Assembly (NCBI RefSeq): GCF_900100005.1 | Contig: NZ_FNEB01000014.1 | Span: 1-35,764, forward strand | DNA: 35,764 bases | DNA from: Lutimaribacter saemankumensis | Lineage (GTDB): Bacteria; Pseudomonadota; Alphaproteobacteria; Rhodobacterales; Rhodobacteraceae | Reading direction: 5' to 3' | Shown here: in pieces, positions 7,838-17,200 of the stretch | How the letters are laid out: every line of letters starts with the position of its first letter | Numbering within the stretch: position 1 is the first letter of the stretch | The notes under the pieces: generated by a model | What the model was told of the DNA's origin: nothing | What the model saw: only the letters and a program-made list of their open reading frames with translations | The model's database searches: none | Made by a program: the position numbers and the translations under genes

Positions 7838-9355
7838 TCACACATGGGCCACCTCCATCCCGTGCGCGCCGCCCATCATCAGGCCGATCTCGTCCACGCT
7901 CAGATCCTGGGCCGGGCGGATATCGCTCAGACGGCCTTCGTTCAGTGCGCCGAAGCGGTCGCTGATCTCCATCAGTTCGTCCAGATCCTGGCTGATCACA
8001 AGCACCGCGGTGCCCTGGCCCGCAAGATCCAGCAGCGCCTGTCGGATCGCGGCCGCGGCACTGGCATCCACGCCCCATGTGGGCTGGTTCACCACCAGCA
8101 CTTCGGGGCGCTGCATGACCTCGCGGCCGATCACGAATTTCTGCAGGTTGCCGCCCGACAGCGCGCGTGCGGCGGTGCCGGGGCCGGGGGTGCGCACGTC
8201 GAAGCGGGCGATCACGGCTTCGGCAAAGTCGCGCGCCTTGCCCCATTTCAGGAACCCGTTGGACACCAGCCCCTCGCGCTGGGCGCCGGTCAGGGCGGCG
8301 TTTTCCGTCAGGCTCATGTCCGGGGCGGCGGCGTGGCCCAGGCGTTCCTCGGGTGCGGTCAGCAGGCCAAGCTGCCGCCTTGCATTGGGCCCGAGCCGGC
8401 CGATGGGTTGCCCTTTCAGCTTGATCGAGTCCGGGTCCGATCGCAGTTCGCCGGAAAGCGCTGCCAGCAATTCGTCCTGCCCGTTGCCCGCCACGCCGCC
8501 CAGCCCCAGGATTTCGCCCGCGCGTAAGGTGAGGTGCAGGTTCCTGAGCGACGTGCCGAACTCCGACGGGCTCTTGACCGACAAGCCGGTGATATCCAGC
8601 GCCACGTCGCCCAACTCGCGCGGGGCGCGCTCGGGTGCCTGAAAGGCGCTGCCGACCATCATTTCCGCCATTTCGCGGGCGGTGGTTTCGGCCGGTACGC
8701 AGGTGCCCACATTCTTGCCCAGCCGCAGGATCGTGGCCTGGTCGCACAACGCGCGGATCTCTTCCAGCTTGTGGCTGATATACAGGATCGCCACGCCTTC
8801 GGCCGTCAGCTTGCGCAGGGTCTGGAACAGGATCTCGACCTCTTGCGGGGTCAACACGCTGGTGGGTTCGTCCATGATCAAAAGGCGCGGATCCTGCAGA
8901 AGGCAGCGAATGATCTCGACCCGCTGCCGCTCGCCCGCGCTCAGATCGCCCACCGTGCGGTAAGGGTCGATCGGCAGGCCGTAGGTTTCGCTGACCTCGC
9001 GGATGCGCGCGGCCAGGTCGCGCATCGCCGGCGGGTTTTCCATGCCAAGGGCGATGTTCTCTGCCACGTTCAGCGCGTCGAACAGCGAAAAATGCTGGAA
9101 CACCATCGCAACGCCTGCAGCGCGCGCCGCGCGCGGTTCGCTCGGCGTGTAAGGCGCGCCGCGCAGGGTCATCGTGCCGCTGTCAGGCTTCACCAGGCCA
9201 TAGATCATCTTGACCAGGGTGGATTTCCCGGCGCCGTTTTCCCCAAGAAGGGCGTGAACCTCGCCCTCGTGAATGGTGAAGGACACGTTGTCGTTGGCAA
9301 CGACACCCGGATAGGCCTTTGTCAGGCCCTCGATGGTCAAAAGAGTTTCCGTCAC
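7838..9355 (-). CDS. Dual ABC ATPase of the purine/nucleoside importer
   Basis: A 505-residue protein with two fused ABC domains (RbsA/MglA/YufO type). Domain 1 (about 5-240) has Walker A GENGAGKST at 38-46, signature LSAGERQ and Walker B LLIMDEPT. Domain 2 (about 255-500) has a degenerate Walker A (GGVAGNGQDELL), signature LSGGNLQ and a Walker B altered to VLVVNQPTWGVD. That asymmetry is normal for this class. I chose GTG 9355 rather than an upstream in-frame ATG. The protein then starts at the usual MTETLLTIEGLTKAYPG, AAAGGA lies upstream, and the GTGA overlaps the xdhC stop, so the importer is translationally coupled to the xanthine dehydrogenase genes. Confidence 0.93.
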   Translation of the reverse strand: MTETLLTIEGLTKAYPGVVANDNVSFTIHEGEVHALLGENGAGKSTLVKMIYGLVKPDSGTMTLRGAPYTPSEPRAARAAGVAMVFQHFSLFDALNVAENIALGMENPPAMRDLAARIREVSETYGLPIDPYRTVGDLSAGERQRVEIIRCLLQDPRLLIMDEPTSVLTPQEVEILFQTLRKLTAEGVAILYISHKLEEIRALCDQATILRLGKNVGTCVPAETTAREMAEMMVGSAFQAPERAPRELGDVALDITGLSVKSPSEFGTSLRNLHLTLRAGEILGLGGVAGNGQDELLAALSGELRSDPDSIKLKGQPIGRLGPNARRQLGLLTAPEERLGHAAAPDMSLTENAALTGAQREGLVSNGFLKWGKARDFAEAVIARFDVRTPGPGTAARALSGGNLQKFVIGREVMQRPEVLVVNQPTWGVDASAAAAIRQALLDLAGQGTAVLVISQDLDELMEISDRFGALNEGRLSDIRPAQDLSVDEIGLMMGGAHGMEVAHV

Positions 9356-10365
9356 CCCGTTGCCGTCCTTTCGCTTCCGCGGTCTTGGCGCCGCGCTTTT
9401 CCAACTATCCCCGCTGCCACCCCGATGGCAATGGCCTGCGGGTGTTTGCCAAGGCCCGGATCGCCGATCGGGCAGGCGATGCGCGCGATTTGGGCAGGCG
9501 CGTGGCCGAGCTCGGCCAACCGCTTGCGAAACCGGGTCCATTTCGTTTTCGACCCGATCAGACCGGCACTGGCAAAGCCGTTTCGAAGGGCGGCGTCACA
9601 CAGCGCCAGGTCAAGCGCGTGGCTGTAGGTCAGGATCAGGTGATGCGCATCGGCCGGGGCATGTGCCATCAGCCGTGCAGGATCGGTGGCGGGGACAACC
9701 TCGATCCCGGCGGGAATGCTGCCGGGAAACCGCGCCTGATCGGTATCGACCCAGGTGATCGCGATCTCGGGCAGGGGGGCCAGCACATCGGCAATGGCAC
9801 GGCCCACATGGCCGGCGCCCCATATCCAGACCGGAACCGTCGGGCGCAAGACAGGCTCGATCATCCAGCCATCCAGCAATTGCGGCGCCGGCTGCGCGCC
9901 CCGTGCCCGCGCGCGGTCCAGCACACGCCGCACCGAAAGAGGTATCTCTGCCGGCGCATCGACCGGGCGCAGAACGAGCCCGTCCTTCATCTTGCCGGAA
10001 ATACTCTCGGGGGGGGCGGCGCAGCCGCGGGGGGCAGACAGCCCCCCTTCCCAGGCATCCAGCCGCGCGGCGTCGAACACCTCGCGCAGCAGCGTCACGG
10101 ACCCGCCGCAGCACTGCCCCAGGTCCGGCCCCAGCGCATGGTGGCTCAACCTGTCCTGGCTTGTGGCCAGCGCCGCGCGGGCGTCTCGCGCCGCCGCGTA
10201 TTCCAGCGCACCGCCGCCTATGGTGCCGGATTGGCCCTCGGCCCAGACCAGCATCGCGGCGCCCACCTCGCGGGGGGAAGACCCTGCGACCCGCGCGATC
10301 ACAACACGGGCGACCTTGCCGTGGGCCGCAACCGCGGTGCGGAGCTGTGAAAGATCAAAGCTCAC
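9352..10365 (-). CDS. xdhC: XdhC, xanthine dehydrogenase maturation factor
   Basis: A 337-residue XdhC/CoxI-family protein. In R. capsulatus, XdhC binds molybdenum cofactor, supports its sulfuration and inserts it into XdhB. The N-terminal domain shows RVAGSSPREVGAAMLV, SGTIGGGALEY and GQCCGGSV. The C-terminal domain is Rossmann-like: VWIWGAGHVGRAIADVL, then TYSHALDLALCDAAL and AGLIGSKTKWTRF. The start is GTG 10365 with GGAGG 7 bases upstream. It overlaps the end of xdhB by 11 bases. An upstream ATG 25 codons earlier lies inside xdhB and has no good ribosome site. The stop overlaps the ABC ATPase start (GTGA). Confidence 0.93.
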   Translation of the reverse strand: MSFDLSQLRTAVAAHGKVARVVIARVAGSSPREVGAAMLVWAEGQSGTIGGGALEYAAARDARAALATSQDRLSHHALGPDLGQCCGGSVTLLREVFDAARLDAWEGGLSAPRGCAAPPESISGKMKDGLVLRPVDAPAEIPLSVRRVLDRARARGAQPAPQLLDGWMIEPVLRPTVPVWIWGAGHVGRAIADVLAPLPEIAITWVDTDQARFPGSIPAGIEVVPATDPARLMAHAPADAHHLILTYSHALDLALCDAALRNGFASAGLIGSKTKWTRFRKRLAELGHAPAQIARIACPIGDPGLGKHPQAIAIGVAAGIVGKARRQDRGSERTATG

Positions 10366-12700
10366 CGCGCATCCTCCGTATTGCGTGCAGGACACGCTCG
10401 GGTGTTGCGGGTGCATCCAGCGCGGGATAGCCCGTGCCACATGCCGCCACTGCGTCCGACAGCGCCATCAGCGCCGAGATGCCCAGCATGAAGGGCGGCT
10501 CACCCACCGCCTTGGAGCGATAGATCGTCGCCGCCGGGTTTGGCTGATTCCACAAATCGACATTGAACAACGGCGGCGTGTCGGATGCGGCAGGGATCTT
10601 GTAGGTCGACGGCGCGTGGGTGCGCAGCCGGCCCTTGTCGTCCCAGACCAGCTCTTCCATCGTCAGCCAGCCCGCGCCCTGCACATACCCGCCTTCGATC
10701 TGGCCGATATCCAGTGCCGGGTTCAGGCTGGCGCCCGCGTCGTGCAGGATGTCGGTGCGCAGGATGCGGTATTCGCCGCTCAGCGTGTCGACCGCCACCT
10801 CGGTAATGGCCGCGCCATGCGCGAAATAGAAAAACGGCCGGCCCCGGCCCCGTGCGCGGTCCCATGACAGGTCCGGCGTCTTGTAGAACCCGGTGGCCGA
10901 CAGGCTGACACGGGCGAAATACGCGCTTTGCACCGCTTCGGCAAAGCTCAGATCGGTCGCGCCCACATGCACCCGGCCGTCTTCGAACCGTACCGAGCCG
11001 GGCGATGCCTGGTGCGTTTCGGCCAAATGCGCGGCGATCCGGTCGCGGATCGTTTCGCAGGCGGCAAGAGCGGCCATGCCGTTCAGGTCCGATCCGCTGG
11101 ATGCGGCGGTGGCCGAGGTGTTCGGCACCTTGGCGGTGTCGGTCGCGGTGATGCGCACGGCGTCCATCGATACGCCAAAGGCGCTGGCGGCGACCTGGGC
11201 GACCTTCTGGTTCAGGCCCTGGCCCATCTCGGTGCCGCCGTGGTTCAGATGGATCGACCCGTCCTGGTAGACATGGACCAGCGCGCCCGCCTGGTTCAGG
11301 TGCGTCAGGGTAAAAGATATGCCGAACTTGACCGGGGTCAGCGCGATGCCGCGTTTCAGGATGGGGTTGGCGGCGTTCCAGTCTCGCACCGCCTGCCGCC
11401 GCGCCGCGTAATCGGCGCGCCCGGCCAGCGCATCGGTCATCTCATGCAGCAGGAAATCGGTCACTTCCATGCCGTAGGGCGTGATGTTGCGGGCGTCTGC
11501 AATTGCCGGCGAATGTGGCCCCGCATAGCGGTGCCCGGTGCCCGGCCCGCGCGGCGTGGCGGGGGCATAGTAATTCACCCGCCGCACCTCCAGAGGATCG
11601 CGGCCCAGCTCGTGGGCGATATGGTCCATCACCCGCTCGATCCCGACCATGCCCTGCGGTCCGCCAAATCCGCGAAAGGCGGTGGCGCTCTGGGTGTTCG
11701 TGCGCAGCCGGTGGCTTTCGATCCGCACCGCAGGCAGGAAATACGCGTTGTCGGCATGCAGCATGGCACGGTCCGCCACGGGCAGGGTCAGATCCTGCGC
11801 CCATCCGCCCCGCGTCATCTGCGTGAAGGCCACACCGGTCAACCGGCCGTCGCCGTCGAACCCCGCGCTGTAATCGATACGGAAATCGTGGCGTTTGCCC
11901 GTGATCACCATGTCGTCGTCGCGGTCATAGCGCATCTTGCAGGGCCGGCCCGTGGCGTGCGCGGCCACGGCACATGCCACGGCCAGAGCGTTGCCCTGGC
12001 TTTCCTTGCCGCCGAACCCTCCGCCCATACGGCGCGTTTCGATGCGCACCTTGTGCATGGGCACGCCCAATGCCTCGGCCACCTTGTGCTGGATTTCGGT
12101 CGGGTGCTGGGTCGAGCTGTGGACCAGCATGTCCCCGTCTTCGCCCGGCAGGGCCAGCGCGGCCTGGCTTTCAAGATAGAAATGCTCCTGCCCGCCCATC
12201 TCGATACGGCCTTCGATGCGGTGCGGGGCGGTGGTGAGCGCGGCCTCCACATCGCCGCGCGCCCATGTGATCGGCCCGCCTTCGAAATAGCTGTTCGCAG
12301 CCATTGCATCTTCGATCGTCAGCAACGGCGCGGCCTCGTCATAGGTGATCCGCCCCAGCCTTGCGGCGCGCCGGGCCGCGTGGTGGCTGTCTGCGACGAC
12401 GACAAAGATCGGCTGGCCCACGTAATGCACGCTGCCATCGCTCAATAGCGGCTCGTCATGGATCGAGGGCGAGACATCGTTGGCAAAGGGCAGGTCATCC
12501 GCGGTGATAACCGTGACCACACCGGGGGCAGCACGCACCGCCGACAGGTCCATCGCCGTGATGCGCCCGGCGGCGATTGAACTGAGGCCGAAACACAGGT
12601 GCAGCGTGCCGGACGGCACGGGGATGTCATCGACATACCGCGCCTGGCCCGTCACGTGCAGCGGCGCGGAATCGTGGGGCAGGGGTTTTGCGACGCTCAT
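10355..12700 (-). CDS. xdhB: Xanthine dehydrogenase molybdopterin-binding subunit
   Basis: A 781-residue large subunit, close to the 777 residues I recall for R. capsulatus XdhB. It oxidises hypoxanthine and xanthine to urate at the Mo centre in the cytoplasm. Visible family blocks: GGQEHFYLESQ (169-179); RMGGGFGGKES with Glu233; VADRAML with Arg311; the TAFRGFGGPQG loop (340-350); and KAVGEPPF with Glu734. These correspond to the substrate-orienting Glu232 and Arg310 and the catalytic base Glu730 of the R. capsulatus enzyme. All key residues are therefore intact. ATG 12700 overlaps the xdhA stop (ATGA). Confidence 0.95.
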   Translation of the reverse strand: MSVAKPLPHDSAPLHVTGQARYVDDIPVPSGTLHLCFGLSSIAAGRITAMDLSAVRAAPGVVTVITADDLPFANDVSPSIHDEPLLSDGSVHYVGQPIFVVVADSHHAARRAARLGRITYDEAAPLLTIEDAMAANSYFEGGPITWARGDVEAALTTAPHRIEGRIEMGGQEHFYLESQAALALPGEDGDMLVHSSTQHPTEIQHKVAEALGVPMHKVRIETRRMGGGFGGKESQGNALAVACAVAAHATGRPCKMRYDRDDDMVITGKRHDFRIDYSAGFDGDGRLTGVAFTQMTRGGWAQDLTLPVADRAMLHADNAYFLPAVRIESHRLRTNTQSATAFRGFGGPQGMVGIERVMDHIAHELGRDPLEVRRVNYYAPATPRGPGTGHRYAGPHSPAIADARNITPYGMEVTDFLLHEMTDALAGRADYAARRQAVRDWNAANPILKRGIALTPVKFGISFTLTHLNQAGALVHVYQDGSIHLNHGGTEMGQGLNQKVAQVAASAFGVSMDAVRITATDTAKVPNTSATAASSGSDLNGMAALAACETIRDRIAAHLAETHQASPGSVRFEDGRVHVGATDLSFAEAVQSAYFARVSLSATGFYKTPDLSWDRARGRGRPFFYFAHGAAITEVAVDTLSGEYRILRTDILHDAGASLNPALDIGQIEGGYVQGAGWLTMEELVWDDKGRLRTHAPSTYKIPAASDTPPLFNVDLWNQPNPAATIYRSKAVGEPPFMLGISALMALSDAVAACGTGYPALDAPATPERVLHAIRRMRGEL

Positions 12701-14067
12701 GCCTGCACCCTCCGCACATCGGTTTCGGCGCCTGACAGGTCATGAAAATACCGCATCAGCAGGTTGCGGGCCGTTGTCAGGCGGTAATCGGCACTTGCGC
12801 GCATGTCGGAAAGCGGCGTGAAATCCTGCGCCCAGGCATCCTGCGCGGCATGGATCGTCGCTTCGCTCCAGGGCTGGCCGGTCAGGGCCTGCTCGACCTG
12901 GGTCGCGCGCTTCGGCGTTCCGGCCATGCCGCCGAACGCGATGCGCGCCGTTTGCACGGTGCCGTCCGCGACCTCGATGTTGAAGCAGCCCAGCAGCGCC
13001 GAGATGTCCTGGTCGAAGCGTTTCGAGATCTTGTAGCAGCGCAGCGCAGGCGCGTGTTCGGGCAGGCTGACCGCCTCGACGAACTCGCCCGGCGCGCGGT
13101 CCTGTTTGCCATAATCGACAAAGAAATCCTCGACCGGCATATCGCGCCTTGCATCGCCCCGGCGCAGATGCAGAACGGCCCCCAGCGCGATCAGCGCCGG
13201 CGGGTTGTCCCCGATGGGCGAGCCGTTGGCGATATTGCCCCCGATCGTCGCCGCCGCGCGCACCTGGGCGGATCCATAGCGCCGGATCATGCCCGCATAG
13301 GACGGGTGATGTGCCTCCATCAGCGACAGCACACGGTCCATAGTGACGCCCGCGCCAATGCGCAGCATGCCATCCGCCCGTTCGATCCGCTGCAGGTCGG
13401 CACACCGGTTCAGAAAGATCGCCGGGCCGATGTCGCGCATCTGTTTCGTCACCCAGAGCCCGACATCCGTCGCACCCGCGATCAGCGTTGCGTCCGGGGT
13501 GTCGGCATATAGCCGGGCCAGGTCGTCGGCGGTTTCGGGCTGGAAGGCCTGCGGGGGCGCCACCTGCGCCAGAACGCCGGCATCGTCGCGCAGGTGATCC
13601 GGCACGGGCGCGTCCTCGGCCGCGCGCGCGGCGCGCAGGATGGGGACATAACCGGTGCAACGGCACAGGTTGCCCGCAAGGGCGGTTTCGTGGTCGGTCT
13701 CGCCGTTCAGGTGGTTGACGGCCATCGAGGCAATAAAGCCGGGCGTGCAGAACCCGCACTGGCTGCCATGGTGGTCCACCATCGCCCGTTGCACGGGGTG
13801 CAGGCCGCCATCGGGTGCGGCGATCCCTTCGACGGTGCGCAGCGCCTTGCCCTGCAGTTGCGGCAGGAACAGGATGCAGGCATTCAGCGCGCGGGCGCCT
13901 TGCGCATCGGTCACCATCACCGTGCATGCGCCGCAATCGCCTTCGTTGCAGCCCTCTTTCGTGGCGGTCAGGCCGCGCGTTTCGCGCAGCCAGTCAAGCG
14001 CGGTCATCGTCGGGTCGACGTCGCGCAACTCCACTCTCTCTCCGTTCAGAAGAAAGGTGATATCCAT
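12697..14067 (-). CDS. xdhA: Xanthine dehydrogenase small subunit (2x[2Fe-2S] and FAD)
   Basis: A 456-residue electron-transfer subunit. A plant-ferredoxin-like domain carries Cys40, Cys45, Cys48 and Cys64. A helical second cluster domain carries Cys104, Cys107, Cys135 and Cys137 (QCGFC...LCRCTGY). From about residue 170 comes a CO-dehydrogenase-flavoprotein type FAD domain with IAGATDVGLWVTKQ and AATIGGNIANGSPIGD. It passes electrons from the Mo site in XdhB to NAD+. It is the first gene of the seven-gene minus-strand operon. The ATG 14067 has only a weak Shine-Dalgarno. The leader holds a CCCCGG/CCGGGG hairpin (14099-14116) and one arm of a 14-bp inverted repeat, possible regulatory sites. 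Confidence 0.95.
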   Translation of the reverse strand: MDITFLLNGERVELRDVDPTMTALDWLRETRGLTATKEGCNEGDCGACTVMVTDAQGARALNACILFLPQLQGKALRTVEGIAAPDGGLHPVQRAMVDHHGSQCGFCTPGFIASMAVNHLNGETDHETALAGNLCRCTGYVPILRAARAAEDAPVPDHLRDDAGVLAQVAPPQAFQPETADDLARLYADTPDATLIAGATDVGLWVTKQMRDIGPAIFLNRCADLQRIERADGMLRIGAGVTMDRVLSLMEAHHPSYAGMIRRYGSAQVRAAATIGGNIANGSPIGDNPPALIALGAVLHLRRGDARRDMPVEDFFVDYGKQDRAPGEFVEAVSLPEHAPALRCYKISKRFDQDISALLGCFNIEVADGTVQTARIAFGGMAGTPKRATQVEQALTGQPWSEATIHAAQDAWAQDFTPLSDMRASADYRLTTARNLLMRYFHDLSGAETDVRRVQA

Positions 14068-14098
14068 GGGGTGTTAACCTGCCGCCTTACCAGATTTG

Positions 14099-14116
14099 CC
14101 CCGGCTTTTACCGGGG
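14099..14116. promoter_or_regulatory. Hairpin in xdhA leader
   Basis: A perfect 6-bp inverted repeat, CCCCGG and CCGGGG, around CTTTTA, 32 bases before the xdhA start codon. It could be an operator half-site pair or an mRNA leader hairpin. Confidence 0.35.
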
Positions 14117-14119
14117 TGC

Positions 14120-14222
14120 GCGCCCTCGATGCGGCGTAGAAAGCACGCGAATTCCCTGTTGTGGAACCAAGGCTAGGCAAGGCAGGGCGCGCTTGGCAAG
14201 AAAAAACGCGCATCGAGGGCGC
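14120..14222. repeat. 14-bp perfect inverted repeat in the xdhA-dnaE divergent region
   Basis: GCGCCCTCGATGCG at 14120-14133 is the exact reverse complement of 14209-14222, 75 bases apart, in the 220-base region between the divergent xdhA and dnaE starts. The arms lie between the likely promoters, so looping or a shared regulator is possible. Confidence 0.6.
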
Positions 14223-14287
14223 AGCTTTGCGCCCATTGGTCAGATTCCGGTCTTTTCGCGGGGCACGACCCCACATATTGTGTCGGC

Positions 14288-17200
14288 ATGAGCACCTCTC
14301 CGCGATTCATTCATCTCAGGGTCCACACCGAATATTCGCTGCTGGAAGGCGCCGTGCGGCTGAAAAAGCTGCCCGGTCTGTGCGAAGACATGCAGATGCC
14401 CGCCGTGGCGGTCACGGATACCAACTCGATGTTTTGCGCGCTGGAGTTTTCCGTCACCGCCAGCGGCGCGGGCATCCAGCCGATTGTCGGCTGCCAGGTC
14501 GACCTTACCTATGATGAGCCGCAGCCGGGCCAGCGCCCCAAACCGCCCGCCGGCGTGGTGCTGCTGGCGCAGAACGAAACCGGTTATGAAAACCTGATGC
14601 GTCTGTCCACCTGCCTTTATGTGGGCAAGGGTGGCGAAGACCCACAGGTGTCGCTGGAACAACTGGCCGAGTTTTCCGACGGGCTGATCTGCCTGTCAGG
14701 TGGGCCGAACGGCCCGGTGGGGATGCTGCTGCAGGAAGGGGCGCGCGACCGTGCCGAGGTGTTGATGCAGCGGCTGGCCGCGATCTATCCCGACCGGCTC
14801 TATGTCGAATTGCAACGCCACCCCGAAGAGGGGGGGCTTCCGCAGGCTGAACAGAAAACCGAACGCGGTTTCGTGGAGATGGCCTATGCGATGAACCTGC
14901 CGCTGGTGGCGACGAACGATGTCTATTTTCCCAAACCCGACATGTACGAGGCGCATGACGCGCTGATCTGCATCGCCGAAGGCGCCTATGTCGATCAGTC
15001 CGAACCGCGCCGCCGCCTGACGCCGCAGCATTATTTCAAGTCGCAGCAGGAGATGGTCACGCTTTTCGCCGACTTGCCCGAAGCGATCGACAACACCGTC
15101 GAAATCGCGCGCCGCTGTGCCTACAAGGCCGAAAAGCGCGATCCGATCCTGCCGAAATTCGCCGATGACGAGGTTGAGGAACTGCGCCGCCAGGCAAAAG
15201 AGGGGCTGGAGGCGCGGCTCAAGGTCATCCCGCATGCCGCGCCAGTGGAGGAATACGAAAAGCGCCTGGAATTCGAACTGGGCATCATCGAGGGCATGGG
15301 CTTTCCGGGTTATTTTCTGATCGTGGCCGACTTCATCAAATGGGCCAAGGAACAGGGCATTCCCGTGGGCCCCGGCCGGGGCTCGGGCGCGGGTAGCCTT
15401 GTGGCCTACGCGCTGACGATCACCGACCTTGATCCGCTGCGCTACAGCCTGCTGTTCGAACGCTTTCTGAACCCCGAGCGGGTCAGCATGCCCGACTTCG
15501 ACATCGACTTCTGCATGGACCGCCGCGAAGAGGTGATCCGCTACGTCCAGGAAAAATACGGCCGCGACAAGGTGGGGCAGATCATCACCTTCGGCGCGCT
15601 TTTGTCCAAGGCGGCGGTGCGCGATATCGGGCGGGTTCTGCAAATGCCATATGGCCAGGTCGACCGGCTGTCGAAGCTGATCCCCGTCGAAGGGGTCAAG
15701 CCGGTGTCGATCGCCGAGGCGCTGAAGCAGGAGGAACGCCTGCGCCAGGAAGCCCGCAACGAAGAGGTCGTGGACCGCCTGCTCAATTACGGCATGCAGG
15801 TCGAGGGGCTGTTGCGCAACGCCTCGACCCACGCGGCCGGCGTGGTCATCGGCGACCGCCCGCTGGACCGTCTGGTCCCGCTCTACCAGGATCCGCGCTC
15901 GGACATGCCGGCCACGCAGTTCAACATGAAATGGGTGGAACAGGCCGGGCTGGTGAAGTTCGACTTTCTCGGTCTGAAAACGCTGACCGTCGTGCAGAAC
16001 GCGGTCGATCTGATCCGCCGGGGTGGGCGGCACCTGCATATCGCGGCGGACGGCACGCAGCTTTACGACCCGCCAGAAGAGGCCGTCGACGATATCGGCG
16101 CCATCCCTCTGGATGACGAGGCGACCTACAAGCTTTACGCCAGTGCGAAAACAGTTGCGGTGTTCCAGGTGGAAAGCTCGGGCATGATGGATGCGCTGCG
16201 CCGCATGAAACCCACCTGCATCGAGGACATCGTGGCTCTTGTCGCGCTCTATCGTCCGGGTCCGATGGAAAACATCCCCACCTATTGCGAGGTCAAGAAC
16301 GGGCTCAAGGAGCGCGCCTCGATCCATCCGCTGATCGACCACATCCTCGAGGAAACCCAGGGCATCATCGTCTACCAGGAACAGGTGATGCAGATCGCGC
16401 AGGAGATGGCCGGCTACAGCCTTGGCGGCGCGGACCTGCTGCGCCGCGCGATGGGCAAGAAGATCAAGGAGGCGATGGACGCCGAACGCCCGAAATTCGA
16501 GGCCGGCGCCGCGGCCAACGGGGTCGAAAAGAAAAAGGCGACCGAGGTTTTCGACCTGCTGGAGAAATTCGCCAACTACGGTTTCAACAAGTCGCACGCC
16601 GCGGCCTATGCGGTGGTCAGCTACCAGACTGCGTGGCTCAAGGCGAACCACCCGGTCGAATTCATGGCCGGTGTGATGAACTGCGATATTCACCTCACCG
16701 ACAAGCTGGCGATCTACGCCGAAGAGGTGCGGCGCGGGCTGGATATCGAAATCGTGCCGCCTTGCGTGAACCGTAGCCTCGAAACCTTCGACGTGCAGGA
16801 CGGGCGGCTGGTCTATGCGCTGGGCGCGCTCAAGAACGTGGGGCTCGAGGCGATGCGCCTGATCACCGCGGCGCGCGGCGACAAGCCCTTTGCGACGCTG
16901 TTCGATTTCGCCCGCCGGGTCGACCTGAAACGCATCGGCAAGCGGCCGCTGGAAATGCTGGCGCGCTCGGGCGCGTTCGACCAGCTCGATCCCAACAGGC
17001 GGCGTGTCTTTGACAGCCTCGATGCACTGGTCGGCTATTCCGCCGCCATCCATGAGCAGAAAAGCTCCAGCCAGGTGTCGCTGTTCGGCGAGGCGGGCGA
17101 CGACCTGCCCGAACCGCGCCTGTCCCCTGCCGAAGACTGGCTGCCGGTCGACCGCCTGGCCGAGGAACACAAGGCCATCGGGTTCTACCTGTCTGGTCAT

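Noticed and set aside
9356-9541. N-terminal extension of the ABC ATPase
   Set aside because: The extra 62 residues are Arg/Pro-rich, lie within xdhC and match no ABC protein. GTG 9355 gives the normal start.
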